DNA from: Plantago major
Taxonomy: Eukaryota > Streptophyta > Magnoliopsida > Lamiales > Plantaginaceae
DNA length: 64,000 nucleotides
Assembly (NCBI GenBank): GCA_026545765.1
Contig: JAIFAC010000423.1
Coordinates: 1-64,000, forward strand
Reading direction: 5' to 3'
In this document: positions 45,721 to 58,254 of the stretch, in pieces
How the letters are laid out: the number at the start of each line of letters is the position of its first letter
How positions within the stretch are numbered: the first letter of the stretch is position 1
Notes under the pieces: model-generated
What the model was told of the DNA's origin: nothing
The model's database searches: none
Seen by the model: the letters and a program-made list of their open reading frames with translations, nothing else
Program-made: the position numbers and the translations under genes

Positions 45721-48700
45721 ATGGAGAACAAGACCGGAGGTCAAGAGTTCTTCGACAACGATTTCGATTTCATGTTTAATGGAGAAGAAATGTATCCATT
45801 ACAGCCCTTGTTCTCTTACCAAGATCATCATGTGTCTTTCCATCATCAGCAAGCAATAATGGAATTAGTTATGATCATCAAGCTCAGACATCACTAGATC
45901 ATGCTTTTAATTCATGGATTCCAGCTGCAAATTACACTTCAGATCCAAATCCAAATCTTGGTCCTAAATTCTCTCTTGCCCCTCAGAACATTAACTTTTC
46001 ATCTTCCACTACTCCAGATGAGTACTCTTTCGACAATTACACTTCAGATCCAAATCCAAATCTTGGTCCTAAATTCTCTCTTGCCCCTCAGATCATGAAC
46101 TTTTCATCTTCCACTACTCCAGATGAGTACTCTTTCGACAGGAACTTTCGTCCTCTGCGTCCTCCCACACGTACGTCAGTGGAAGCTGAGTACCACCGCA
46201 AGGCTGAGAGCAGACGTCGTAACGAGCAGGCACAACTCTTCGCCTCACTTTCTAAGGTTGTTCCAGGACTTACAAAGGTAATATAGATCGAGTAATTAAT
46301 TACTCTGTTTTTCCTAAACATTAGAAAAATCTATCAGTGATCCGGTTTTCATATTAAACATCCAGGTCTGTCAAAGATTAACATGGTATAAATCAGGGGT
46401 GGTAGGTGGTGGCGGTCGCCACCCTCAAAATTTTATTTTTATTTATTACTATGTGCATATTTTTGAAAATTTTACATTCCGTCACCCTTAATTTTTTTAA
46501 TTAGTCGGCTTTATAATTAAATAAGTTGAGAAATTTATAAAAATATACTAATATTGTTTAGTTACTCAGCTTTATACTTAAATAAGTGATATAAAATATT
46601 ATTGATATTGTTTAAAACATTTTACATATACTTAACATCAATCTGCTCTCGTTCACTAATACACATCTCTTCCAAGACTTTGTGATAAAAAAAATATTAC
46701 TACTAGTTAACATTAAGATGGTTATACGCAGCTTTATGTCTCTACATTGTTCGAGTTGCGCACAATATTGACTGTAACACGGAAGTCATATTCTTACATT
46801 CGTGTTGATAGTTTGATTCTGCCACTATCGACTCTTACCATTTCTTTAGCAAGTTAAAGCTGCATTTTTCGCCATGAAAATTTTAAATACAAGACGGAGT
46901 TCAATGGAGGATGACTTCTTATCTTAATTGCTAATGCATATTGAAAATGAATTGTCGAGGTAATGATGATTCTCGAAGATGATGATCGTAGACAATTTTC
47001 ATAGAAGTGGATCTTGTTTTATGAGATAATTTTTAAATTTGAATCGTTTATTCATTTGGTTTGCCTTTATCATGATATAGTTCTTTTCTTTCCTTTCATT
47101 TTACTTGAATATTCATATTTAAATATTTATGATGAATTTACTGTCTCAAATATTGATCCGACCCGACCCGGCCCGTTCGAGCCGACCTACTCAAATTACA
47201 TATAGTGTCCGTGTTATAATAATCCGCCACCCCCAATTTCAAATTCTGGCTCCGTCCCTGGTATAAATGTAGTTAATCCCAAGAACAATGGTCTGTAAAC
47301 AGGATCATTTCTTATGGTAACAAACTTTAAGTTTACCCATTATTAGAATCATGCATTCTTTAACTTTCAAATTGACAATTTGAATGAGTTAACTGACAAA
47401 TTAATATCTGTGATGTTTAAAGGGATTAGATTTATGTACGTCCTTTAAAATTTAAGATGTTAAATTTTGAGTAGTTTTTTTTTCCCTTCAAGAAATTAAA
47501 CTGTATTTACTTCTCCAAAATTGTGGTAAATATTTTGTTTCCTTCTCTTTACTACTTCCTCATTATAAAAGTATTTTATTTTACTTTTTCTATTAATTTT
47601 TAACTTTAATTAATAAATCTTAATCAGAATGAATGTTCAATTAAATTATATTACGATACTTTAAGGACTAAAGTTTCATAATACGATTTAATCAACATTT
47701 TACGCTTCATGCTTAAAGATTAATTAGCTAAAGTTAATTATTGACCTGAAAAAGTTTAACGCGTATTAATGATGACGGGACGGAACGGAGGAGAGTACAT
47801 AGCTAGGTCGTTAGATTTTATGTTAAATCCGCACGTTGTGTTGGAATATATGGAGTTGATTTTGCTATAAAACGTGTTGAGAAGATAACAAGCTATAGTT
47901 GACTCCACAATGGCTAGCACATGATGATTTCACATATAATATTCCTGAAAGATAAGTTATTGTGATGTTTAATTAATTAATTAATTATTGTTGTTTGATA
48001 AATATACAAGTTACAGACTCACTACATTAATTATGACAAGTTGTCTTTCCTTGATTGAGATAGTTGAACTATCAAAACTCGTAGATTAATATATATTTCC
48101 ATTTTAGAAGACTAAGGGCAACAACCCTACCCTTCCTTGCTCCAAACCCTGATCAACTTATACATGCTCACAGTCATATAAGCTTAGAAGATGTTGTATA
48201 CCTGGTCGAAAACAAGCTATTCTCAGGTATGATACATCCGCTCTTTTGATTTAATGTCGATTGTTAGTTAGTCATGTGATTACCAAAAATATTTGTATGT
48301 CCACAGTACTTAATGCGCCTAGCGTGTTTCACCGAGACGTAATTGAGCAAGACAATTTAATAATCACGTGTAGCCCCTCTCCCCACCCAAAAACCTTCAT
48401 GAGAAACAATAAAAGGTGAAGATGGTTCAAAATCCGCCTCAAGTGCCACGGTTGGATTCTCACTACTTGCAACGAAATGGGACGGCTTTTTGGCGATGGC
48501 TCGATGCAATGAGCCTCGTCAGTGGTAGCAACATTTGGCATTTTCTTTTATTTTTAGGTTTTGATTAATGGTTTCTTTGTGAGGTGTATGGTCTTGAAGT
48601 GTTCTGTAAGATAACACTTCTATTCACCATATTAAGGCTCAGCACGTAATTTTATAAAAGCTATTGGGAAGTGTCATTGGAGAATTGAAATTCAATTCTA

Positions 48701-48846
48701 AACACACATGCGACTCCTCCGTTCTCTACATCTCTTGCCATCTCAACACATTCAAGTACAGTATTTAGAGTGTCACTAAGAGTGTGGTTTTATCCCATGA
48801 GACTATTGTCAACACCCCATCACCAAGACCGATGTCTTAATCAAAG

Positions 48847-48928
<82 letters not shown>

Positions 48929-50204
48929 CTATACCCCTTTGTGCACTAAACACTTCCATCTTTTATACACTTATCCTACTTAAACTCAACATGGGTGTCT
49001 GCGGTGGGACTCGGTCTTTTAAAACATAGGAATAAACTTTTATTCATATATATATTCCCACGCCATTTTCTACTAACAAGTCCTTAGATGTTATGTTGTT
49101 TTTACTATATAATCTTCTACAAGTTTGAATTTTTACATAAGATAAAATTATAATATTATAATATCGTAGGTTGGCTCCATCGACTTCAATATTCGATTAC
49201 GACAAAATCTACTCACCTTTAATTTAATCTCAATGGTTGGGTGAGTAGAGAGTTAATATAAGTGAATGTATTCCCTAAACTTTTACAAGTTCAATCTTTT
49301 AGATGATATGAAATTTTACCAGATCATCATGAATTGCTAACTTTTGGTAGTTATGCAGTTGGACAGAGCTTCAATACTTGAACATGCAACTGATTATCTG
49401 AAAGCCCTTCAAGAACGGGTCGGAATCCTCGAAGAAGAGTGCCAGACCAACAACAGTTCCCTTCATGATCAAGAGCAACATTATGCTGATACAGTCAATA
49501 TTGATGAGAAGGAATTTACCATTCAAGAAACCATCACTGCGAAAATTTCGAAGAGGAGTGTGCTAATCACAATTTGCTCCAAGAAGAAAGAGAAGTTGCT
49601 ACCCAGAATCCCATGTGAGATCGAAAAGGTGCACCTCAACGTCATGGATATGAGAGTTATGCCATTTGGGGATGCCTATTTTCATGTTACCATACTTGCC
49701 GAGGTACGCACTCATTATTAAATTACATATGTAATCGGCAGAACAACATGGTAAGGTGATTGACAACTAATAACATGATTAATATAGTTGTTGAGACATT
49801 TTATTTTCTAAATGATTAATTGTAGAGTACGTAGATTTTCAAATCAGACATCTCATTCAGAGTCATAGAACATACTTACCGAATTAAATCTTCTTAATTA
49901 TTATGACCAATCGGTGAAATTAACTAGGTAAATGGTTACAGCAATAATAACACACTCTACATATCATCACAATTGTCATAGAATTTATTCTATTTCTCCT
50001 CTAATAAGTCTAATTAATTTGCAACATGTACAGATGGATAATGAATTCTATGGGACAGTGGATGGAATCATTGAACACCTGAAGAATGTGCTGTTGAACT
50101 CACCTGACAAATTAATGCAAAGTGATCGACCTCCAACACTTCAGGGAGAAGCGCTTCAAGATAAAATAGTTACTTCATTTCCTTTGAAAATGAAAATAAA
50201 CTGA
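45721..50204 (+). CDS. bHLH transcription factor (bHLH18/19/20/25-like), three exons, one frameshift
   Basis: Exons are 45721-46277, 49359-49703 and 50034-50204, with GT/AG introns. The product, about 357 residues, is a basic helix-loop-helix factor expected to bind E/G-box DNA in the nucleus as a dimer. The basic region near the end of exon 1 reads YHRKAESRRRNEQ, keeping the His-Glu-Arg contact residues; helix 1 is LFASLSKVVPGL. Exon 2 supplies helix 2 (LDRASILEHATDYLKALQER) and an ACT-like C-terminal domain that continues into exon 3 (MDNEFYGTVDGIIEHLKNVL). The intron between the two helices and the C-terminus match plant subgroup IVa. The start ATG (MENKTGGQEF) leads into a typical acidic N-terminus, but a one-base loss near 45852 shifts the frame and gives a stop at about 45897. 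This is either a real null allele or an assembly error. Confidence 0.85.
45930..46139 (+). repeat. In-frame tandem duplication of 105 bp in bHLH exon 1
   Basis: 45930-46034 and 46035-46139 are nearly identical (they differ at 'aacatt' versus 'atcatg') and add 35 residues twice (NYTSDPNPNLGPKF...). The period is a multiple of three and the frame is kept. It lies in the low-conservation region just before the basic domain. Confidence 0.9.
46394..47260. mobile_element. Non-autonomous hAT-like element in bHLH intron 1
   Basis: Starts CAGGGGTGG and ends CCGTCCCTG (inverted: CAGGGACGG). It is flanked by a perfect 8-bp duplication GTATAAAT (46386-46393 and 47261-47268), the size typical of hAT elements. 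867 bp and AT-rich, with no transposase. A short open frame at 47014-47205 has no recognisable domain. Confidence 0.8.
47552..47795. mobile_element. Stowaway-like MITE in bHLH intron 1
   Basis: About 244 bp flanked by TA. The left end CTACTTCCTCATT and the inverted right end CTCTCCTCCGTTCCGTCCC both resemble the Stowaway terminal consensus (CTCCCTCCGT). The inverted match is imperfect. Confidence 0.5.
48851..48925. repeat. (TA)n microsatellite in bHLH intron 1
   Basis: About 37 uninterrupted TA units. Confidence 0.95.
49359..49703 (+). CDS. bHLH exon 2
   Basis: 115 codons in phase 0 at both ends: helix 2, a leucine-zipper-like extension (LQERVGILEEE) and most of the ACT-like domain. No stop or shift. 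The acceptor is ATGCAG|TTG and the donor GAG|GTACGC. Confidence 0.85.
50034..50204 (+). CDS. bHLH exon 3 (last)
   Basis: 56 codons and TGA; the acceptor is GTACAG|ATG. It completes the ACT-like domain (GIIEHLKNVLL) and adds a short Lys-rich tail. Confidence 0.8.
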   Translation: MDNEFYGTVDGIIEHLKNVLLNSPDKLMQSDRPPTLQGEALQDKIVTSFPLKMKIN

Positions 50205-52730
50205 GATTCAAACTATTAGTGTTTAAAATTTGTTAAAATGATCTTAGTTAAAGTGCATGATTATGTATGACATGAGTTCAAATGACCTAATTTCAAGTTC
50301 GAGGAGAATTTCAAGTTCGAGGGACCAAATTATATACTATGTGAGATTATTTCAGGATTAGGGGGTCAACTCTTAAATTGTCAAAAATATCACATATAAT
50401 AATTTTTTTTCTTTTTCAAATTGGTGTGGACGACCGTCCCCCTATGCCCCATGGATATTATCTCATGTCGTTTGAAAATATTATTTGGACTCTTTTTCTA
50501 TATGATATGTAAACTCTCTTCCTTTTAAGGTATTTTAAGATAGGGTACTCACATGTTGAGCGCTTTGTATTAGTAAAAGATAATATTTATTTCATAACAT
50601 AATTTTATTAATTTACTTGATATTATTTAAGATTAATCTGTAGTCAAACTAATGTAACAGAATATCAACAAAAATCAAATGGGAATTTCGGATACGGAGA
50701 AAGTATAATATAGGAAAGAAAATAAGTGTCTGTTTATCCATGATATGTTTGCACAGATGTATATGTGATGTCAACCTACACGTGATGGGTGTGTTGAAAC
50801 TCTAAAACCTCACATGACCAGAAACTATACATGTAGGTCGGATAATCTTCCTCTCTTAGAAGGACTGACGACCGGTCAATTGTAATTTTATAGATATCAA
50901 AGAACGCCCTTGATTTATAAAAAGGATAAGTTGTGAATGGAGTACTAACACTGTACAAGGATTCAAAATGAACGGACCCAACGGCATGTGTACCATACCG
51001 ATGCCAAGACTCGTAGATTTCGATTTCATTGTAGAACTCAGAATCCCTAAATACAATCAAGATTAAATTTATAAATGAAAGTCCTCAAATCCACGCTTAT
51101 ACGGAAAGTTGACTTGGATGTCGCTCTCACGACACTTAGATAGAACAAACAAATAACGATGTGAATTGTATGAAAAGTAAATGATTGATTGCATGCATTA
51201 ATTAAATCACAGTAAACCCTAAATTGAAGAGATGTAATCGATGGTGGAAAGTCGCAAAGGATCCCCGACCTCCCTCTGCTATGCTACTCCCAACTTCCTA
51301 GCTAAAATCCTACGCGATTACCTCTAACGACAGCAGGGCATAATACTACTATGCTAAGGCGCATGGCACGAAAATTCTACCAGCTCAATGAAACTACTTT
51401 GTCACCAGCCAGTAACATCACACCACGAAGTATGTATAGAGTTGTATAACCATGATTTACGCCTAATAACTATTCCATTAATATATCACTAAGATATAAA
51501 GAAGTAGCAATAGCGATTTAACGGTTTGCCTTTACAAGAGAAAGTTAGCTACTCATAGTATCTAAAGACAAAAATCGAAAATAACAAAAAGAAGAAGAAG
51601 AAGCAGCTTAGTCTCTAATGTCTTCGTGCTGCTTCTAGGGTTTCCTTCTGGGTGCCTGACGGCCAGCGGTTTTGGGGTTTCACTTCCCCGAGAACTAGTT
51701 CTCTCGTGAAAGCCGCTTATGAGCGGTGTAGAATTATGAGACCCCGAGGTCTTATTTATATTTGAAAATCCGAGCTCGCCACCATTGATCATTAAGGAAG
51801 GTTTATGAAGGGCTCTAGCCCGACTGCCGTGAAAAGCTTGGAACAAATCGACCCTTCATCGCAATACTGGTGGCAGAGAGGCCTTCAGCCCCTCGGTGGT
51901 CGCCATCTTCGACTTCTGCAGTATGTTTCTCATCTTTAGAGAGCGATGGTTGAGGGCGATAGAGAGCGATGGACATGTGTCAGGTGTCGACACATTGACT
52001 GACAAATAGTCAGGGCAACAACCTGACTAACGGTAGAAAACCTGTAGTAACATTAGTATAATGCGACAGTACTGAAGTTAGCTATCCCAACTTTCTTTTC
52101 TTAGAATGTATGAAGTTTTGTGGACCGCTAAAAACGACAAATATAAGTTTTGTGAGACGGATGAAGTATATTTCTCATCTTTTAGCTACATATTGATACT
52201 GGAACCAGATGTTTCTTCTATGACTATAGCTTGCTTCTATTACTATTGCTTACTAAAGCCAGTGACTATCTGCAGAGATGAAATCAGATTAGAAGCCAAC
52301 AACAATACGAACTCAAACCATTCAGCCCGGTGTTCTGCACGATAATTGATGTAGGTGCAAATAATGTACCACAATCACAATTTAACATCAACATGGCTAT
52401 CGATACACTTCCCTTCTGACAGGTTTCATCAAAGTACTCTATAATCAGGTTTACGTTTCCCATATATTCATTCATAATGTTCACATGTAATGTTCAATCA
52501 TTATCCAAATCTAAAAATACAAAACTTTAGACCTTAACAATAACGGTTCTCCATAGTAAGCATCAACTAAAGCAAATCTAAATAACTCTTTCCAGAGGTA
52601 AAATCATAACTATATTTCAAGGAGCATTACGTCTCCAAACAGGATAATGCTCAGAACGCTTTATCACCCTTATCCTTCTGACTTCTCCATGTTATGATGT
52701 AGACTTATGTATCACTTAGAATAATGATAT
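50205..52730. other. Intergenic region between the bHLH gene and the Copia element
   Basis: No supported gene. 51560-51960 is GC-richer than its surroundings and, on the - strand, contains a TATA-like ATATAAATAAGACC (near 51755), so it may be an LTR fragment of another element. Open frames at 50776-51060 and 51562-51846 have no recognisable domains. Confidence 0.4.
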
Positions 52731-53559
52731 TGTTGGTTCCGGTTAGCACTTTGCAAGCTGCAAGAAAGGTCAGTACAATATATGTAATGGAATTACAAGA
52801 GGAAAGATAATTACACTTACTACAACTGGTTACAAGTTTAGAGATTAAAGAGAATTATTCAGATTAAATCCTGGACGAGACAGCAGTGTGACCACTTCCC
52901 CTTAAGTTGAATTTGCCCGCCTTAGTAAGCTTCAGGCCTTCCTCACAATCAGCTCCCAAGGTACAACGCCTAATCTCAAAGAATCATCGGAAGCTCTACA
53001 AAGAGAAGTCTATTTAACTTTAGTAGTGAAGAAACTCTCGAATTATCTATGATGTAGATGATTGAGTGTAGAAGAGAAGAGATGATAGGTTTTCTAGATA
53101 TGTGATTTCATATGGGAAATAGACATCCTTTTATAGCCTCACAAGAGTAGCTCAAGGGTTTAATAAGTATCTTCTTTATTATACTTATTAACACATAGCA
53201 TTAGTGGAGAGTTACAAAACTACTACCATTAGTGAAGAGTTACAAGTCACTTATTAACTCTTCTTTAGTAATTGACTCCTAGTAATGGAGTAAAATTGAA
53301 GACCAACCATCAATGAACTGAAGTTTCCTTCATTTTTTCCACGGTGATAATTTATCAACCACACCACATTGAGCCAATTTAACTTCCACACCAAGAATTG
53401 GTTTCTCAAGATGTCTTCCACCATTAAAGCTTGCACAACCCACTTCAGAACGAGCTAAGAGCATGAAAACCGTATGTGGAACCTATTTAAATTGTTGCCT
53501 AATTCTCCACTTAACACCAACAAATTAAGAAATGGCTTTAACAAACCAATTCTCCAACA
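52731..53559 (-). repeat. 3' LTR of the Copia element (829 bp)
   Basis: Starts TGTTGG and ends CCAACA (a perfect 6-bp inverted end). A TATA box for - strand transcription (TATAAAAGG) lies at about 53128-53136. It is very similar to 58255-59062. Confidence 0.9.
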
Positions 53560-53580
53560 ATCCCCCACATGAAAGAAAAT
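53560..53580 (-). other. Polypurine tract of the Copia element
   Basis: Read on the - strand this is TCTTTCATGTGGGGGAT, immediately before TGTTGGAG of the LTR. Confidence 0.75.
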
Positions 53581-54299
53581 TGGTTGGTAAATGCAAATGC
53601 AGCCTAACCATGCAAGTTCGAGAGTTCTTCGAGAAAAACATTGCATCGGAAAAGATGGTTGTTAGCCTTGAACCTTCCCTATTGAAATACCATCGGATAC
53701 ACTTGCCAACAAGTGGATGCGATGCCTTGAACTTTTTGTGTGTAACAAGACAATGATAGACACACAACGATTTCCTCTACCCCACATAGGTCCTTTCGTT
53801 GTTGTCCGTTTTGGCCATGGACTGCCTTGGAAACTTTCATCGAACGCTCTAGAGATTTAGCCCTACTTATCATCTCATAGAAGAGGCCCCTTCACGTTCG
53901 ACATAGGTGATCTCTTATTAGAAGTAACCTGTCATACCCCACGTTATCAACTCAACGATAAGGATCATTAAAACTTTTGCTTATCCTCCAATCGCATGTG
54001 TCTATCACTCTATCATAGGAATAGGTAGGAAACCCGCTTTCGAAAGTGATTTGTCGATCCCCCCCAATTCGGTTGTCCCTTTGAACCTGCAAATTGGGGT
54101 TTTCAATTCGTAGGTTGCCATCATGGTGAGTAATCATTTAATGGGCTTTAACCCCATTCCCTCGATGATTCCTCCACACGGTCTCTCATAAGACCTTTAG
54201 TTAATGGGTCCACAATGTTATCTTTGGATCTCACAAACTCCAAAGCTATAACTCCGCTTTCAATAGTTTCTTCACGGATTTAATTATGTCTCATATGAA
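53581..54299 (-). other. Region between RNase H and the 3' LTR of the Copia element
   Basis: No legible domain. The end of RNase H must lie near its right side; the rest is a 3' untranslated region. Confidence 0.4.
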
Positions 54300-55507
54300 T
54301 ATGTGGAGACTTCCCATTATACACATTATTCCTTGCTCGTCCAATAGCAGACATACTGTCACAGTTCAAACTAATTGGAGGCATAGGTTTGGACCACATA
54401 GGAGTGTCTTCCAAGAAACTCCATAACCAATCCTCTTCGCTTCAAGATCCAACGCTATGAACTCGCACTCTATAGTCGATCTTGTAATGCATGTTTGTTT
54501 GCAAGATTTTCAAGAAATCGCTGCTCCACCGATTGTGAAAATATACCCACTCGTGGATTTCACAGTCGAGTAACCCGTAATCCAATTCGCATCACAATAC
54601 CCTTCAAGTACAAATTGGATATCTCAGAATATGGAACCCATAGTTAGTCGTGCCCTTAGATATCTAAGGACTCTAACTCGCTTTTCAATGTTCATGATTC
54701 GGTTATCAGATATCGAGCTAACTTATTTATTGAGTTATCAATATCTGGTCTAGTACAATACATAAGGTACATTAGACTGCCAATGATCCTAGAATACTCA
54801 AGTTGTCCTACAATTTCTTTCCTATTCTTGCAGAGCTTTGACACCACCTCCTTAGGAGTTCTGACAGTCTCAACACTGTCTTTGTCAAACTTCTCAAGAA
54901 CCTTTTTAACATAGTGACTCTGAGAAAGTGAGTAGCCATCATCTGCCTTGGAACATTTCATTCCAAGTATGACATCGAAGGCCCATGTCCTTCATATCAA
55001 AATTTTATGACAACATTATCTTAGTAGTTATGATGTTATCATCACGCCAATGATTATCATATCATCCACGATAAGCACACTATGACATAGTCTTTGTCAC
55101 CCTTTTTACATGGACACACTTGTCACATTGATTTATCCTAAACTCATTTTAACACTATCAAATTTCTCATGCAATTGTTTAGGAGCTTGTCTTAATCCAT
55201 ACAAAGATTTAACAAGTCTACACACTTGTTTTTCTTTCCCGGGAACCACATACCCTTCAGGTTGTTCCATGTAGATTTCTTCCTCAAGTTCTCCATTGAG
55301 GAAAGCTGTTTTTACATCCATCTGATGAATCTCAAGATTAAACAATGCTGCAAAAGCAATGATTAATCCAAAGGATGTCTTTCTAGATACAGGAGCATAC
55401 GTGTCAAAGTAGTCAACACCTCCCGCTTGCTTGTATCCCTTAACTACAAGTCTTGCTTTGTATTTATCCACGGAACCATCCGTTTCATCTTCCTCTTGAA
55501 GATCCAC
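54300..55507 (-). pseudogene. Copia reverse transcriptase-RNase H remnant
   Basis: The frame at 55133-55507 opens with KYKARLVVKGYKQ and continues DYFDTYAPV, MDVKTAFLNGELEEEIYMEQ and LVKSLYGLRQAPKQ, the N-terminal RT blocks. The catalytic box near 55060-55073 has become a VDD (YVDD expected) in a broken frame. The frame at 54692-54961 contains GSLMYLMYCTRPDI, the RT-RNase H junction. RNase H continues to about 54300 with stops. Confidence 0.85.
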
Positions 55508-55740
55508 TTATGACCCAGTTGGTTTAGAACTGTGGAAGATCCACAAGTTCCATGTATGATTCTCGCAGAATCAATTCATCTCACTATCAATCGCTTCTTT
55601 CCAAAGATCGTAATCACGATGAGATGTCCTCTTTGTAGGAGATCGGATCCTTATCTACCATGTAGGTTAGAAAATCCCACCAAAAGTTTTCTTGCCCCAG
55701 CCCTCTCACACGCCTAGTTCTTCTACTTCCTTTTGAGGAT

Positions 55741-56655
55741 TCACCTCCCCACATTTGTCGCTTCTATATTGATCTTCGAGTCAATAATAGTAGACAGATC
55801 AATGTAGGGAAAAATCCCCTCAAAGAAAGAAGCATCTCTTGCTTCAATAATAGTATTAATATGCATCTTGAAATTATCTGATTTGTGAATCAGAAATCTA
55901 TATGCACTACTATCTTGAGCATATCCTATAAACACACAATCTACCGTTTTAGGTCCAATCCGAGTCCTTTTGGGAGGAGGAATAGGCACCTTTATTAGAC
56001 ACCTCCACACTTTAAGAAATTTATAAGAAGGTGCATGACCTTTCCATAATTCATAAGGTGTTTTGTCTAGCCTTTTATGTGGTAGCCTATTTAGGATGTA
56101 ATTTGAGGAAAGCAAAGCTTCCCCCCACAAATTCTGGGGTGCCCCTGAACCTAACAATATGGAATTTATCATCTCTTTAAGGGTCCTATTCTTCCTCTCA
56201 GCAATTCCGTCTTGTTGAGGGGAGTAAGAAGCGGTTATTTGATGAATGATTCCATTTTCAGCACACAATTGAGCGAATGGAGACTCATATTCTCCACCTC
56301 TATCGCTCCTCAGCATTTTAATCTTCTTACCAAGTTGATTTTCAACTTCAGTTTTATAATGCACAAACATGTCAATTGCTTCATCTTTACTTCTCATTAA
56401 GTAAACATAGCAATATCTTCTGCAATCATCGATAAAAGTGATGAAGTAACTTTTACCACCTCGTGATTGGACATACTTTAAACCACAAACATCAGTATGT
56501 ACTAAATCCAATGGCTCCGAACTTCTTTCAATAGAACGGAAAGATGATTTTGCTAATTTTGCTTCGACACAAGTCTCACACTTGTATTGTTTATCAATGT
56601 TAAATTTGGATAGTAGGTCAAGTGATATTAATTTTTGTAAACTTTTATGATTCAC
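55741..56655 (-). pseudogene. Copia integrase, 304-residue open frame
   Basis: A long open frame containing the pre-integrase zinc region (CETCVEAKLAKSSF at residues 26-39) and the integrase core. The acidic triad is visible: Asp in HTDVCG (about 55), Asp in RSDRGGEY (about 118) and Glu in GIAERKNRT (about 153). The C-terminal block PKTVDCVFIGYA follows. The spacing from the second Asp to Glu seems one residue shorter than the usual 35. Catalytic residues are present, but the upstream and downstream parts of the polyprotein are frame-shifted, so the element is not autonomous. Confidence 0.85.
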
Positions 56656-56763
56656 ATGACCTAACCTACCATGCCATAAATTAAAAGAATCGGCAAGTAA
56701 GCATATTTAACATACTCATTAGCCTCTTGGGCAACATTCTTTCCATCCGAGCTAGTAGAAGCC

Positions 56764-57250
56764 TCACACATTTGCGCCATAAGGCTCAGTACTAGGAATT
56801 ACAGTAGTAGCAACCATCTTAAACAAATTATCCCAAAAGTAACCTTGTCCTATGTAGGAGCCATCCTTTGTAAGGATAAATTTGTCAGCCTCAAAACACT
56901 GACGAAAACCTTTCTTGTTCAGCATAGATCCAGAAATCAGATTCTTGCGGATCTTAGGCACGTGGAGTACTTCAGAAAGAGTCAGCTCCTTCCCAGATGT
57001 CAGCTTAAGGGCCACAAGATTCTTTCCAAAGAACATTTGCCACAAAGAAAGTTTCCCATGTAGCACACCTCATCGTTAGAGGTTAATAAGTCTTCAACAT
57101 CCATTTGTTTGCACAAATGTGTCGAGGGCCCCAATGTCCACCCACCACCCATGGAGTTTCTAACAAAGTTCACTTCGAAACAACAAAGACTTATATGCAT
57201 TTCCTCCGCCTCGAGTAATACCCATACTACCAAGAATAACAATATTAGCT
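56764..57250 (-). pseudogene. Copia protease remnant with altered active site
   Basis: Near 57130-57150 the - strand reads WWVDIG, where family members have D(T/S)GA, so the catalytic triplet Asp-Thr/Ser-Gly is changed to Asp-Ile-Gly and the frame then shifts. The C-terminal part is well preserved at 56764-57066 ([20 protein letters not shown]). Loss of the Thr/Ser alone should impair the aspartic protease. Confidence 0.7.
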
Positions 57251-58200
57251 TGGCCACTTTGTTGTTATTACCGCTTCCATTACCATTACGCTTATTATCG
57301 CCATTTTATTGTTCCATTGGTTTCTATTGTTATGGTTATTGTTACGATTGTTATTAGCACGATCGTTACAATCTTTAGCCTTGTCTACCACATACATAGC
57401 AATCCCCAACCCACCTCTGGTTTGGAGCAGAAGTCTTGGGTCAAGACGCTTTCTCTTGAAGCTCGAGAGCCAAATTTCAACAACATTAGCCTTAGAAACA
57501 TTAGTATACGGCTTCTTCAGAGCCTTTCTCACATCACTTTCAATCCTCATTTTAGGATCAAATCTTCATGGTCATTTTCTTCTTATGTTTCGTAGTGCTT
57601 GAAATCATCCCAAGAAGGAGGAAGTTTCTCTATCATCAACGCAACTCAGGGGATCATTGATCGTCATGCCCTCAAATGCCAAGTCATGATAGATCCTTTG
57701 AAGCTCTTCACCGCCAAGCACTTGCTCGCATCCACCATCCAATAATCATGGAAACGCAGCGATAAATTTCTTAGAGCTAAGATCTTCCACAAGATACTTC
57801 TTGAGTAGTGATTCCCAAAGTTCTTTTGCATTCTTTTCTCATAAAAATTTGATACAATGAATCATCAAGACTCGTATATAATGTGGCTTACATATAGTCA
57901 CCGGATTCCCATACTTTGCACATTTCCTTGGTATTAGGATCACCGGATCCACCTCAGTTTGTCCTCGGATAAACCTACAAGTTGGGAGGCGAAGGTAAAA
58001 CGATTTTTTTCTTTCCACGGTTTAAAATTATTTCCTTACACTTTTCCGGTTTATCAAACTAACCAAACTAGATAGTATGGGGGCATTTGACCGATTGGAA
58101 AGGCACTTGAATCACGCCTCAAAGACTTAGGAGGAACGCTGAACCATTGTTTCCGGAGCAAAGGTTGGTGGAGTTTCCATCAAGAGTCATTGTTACTACA
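57251..58200 (-). pseudogene. Copia gag remnant
   Basis: Starts near 58191 with MTLDGN and continues in changing frames: KELWESLLKKYL (about 57805-57840), then MRIESDVRKALK (57515-57550). An Asn-rich stretch lies at about 57290-57350. No clear zinc knuckle is visible. Confidence 0.65.
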
Positions 58201-58254
58201 AAAATGCAGAAAAGTTAGTAATCAATAATAAAACAAAGAGATTCAAATTAAGAT

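Larger units (their letters stand above)
46278..49358 (+). other. bHLH intron 1 (3,081 bp), enlarged by transposons
   Basis: Donor AAG|GTAATA, acceptor TATGCAG. It contains a hAT-like element, a Stowaway-like element and a long TA microsatellite. Introns at this position in related genes are usually short. At 48310-48545 a stretch of less AT-rich sequence is open on the - strand, but I recognise nothing in it. Confidence 0.75.

Noticed and set aside
50776-51846. Open frames on the - strand (95 and 94 codons)
   Set aside because: No recognisable domain or gene structure; left as intergenic.
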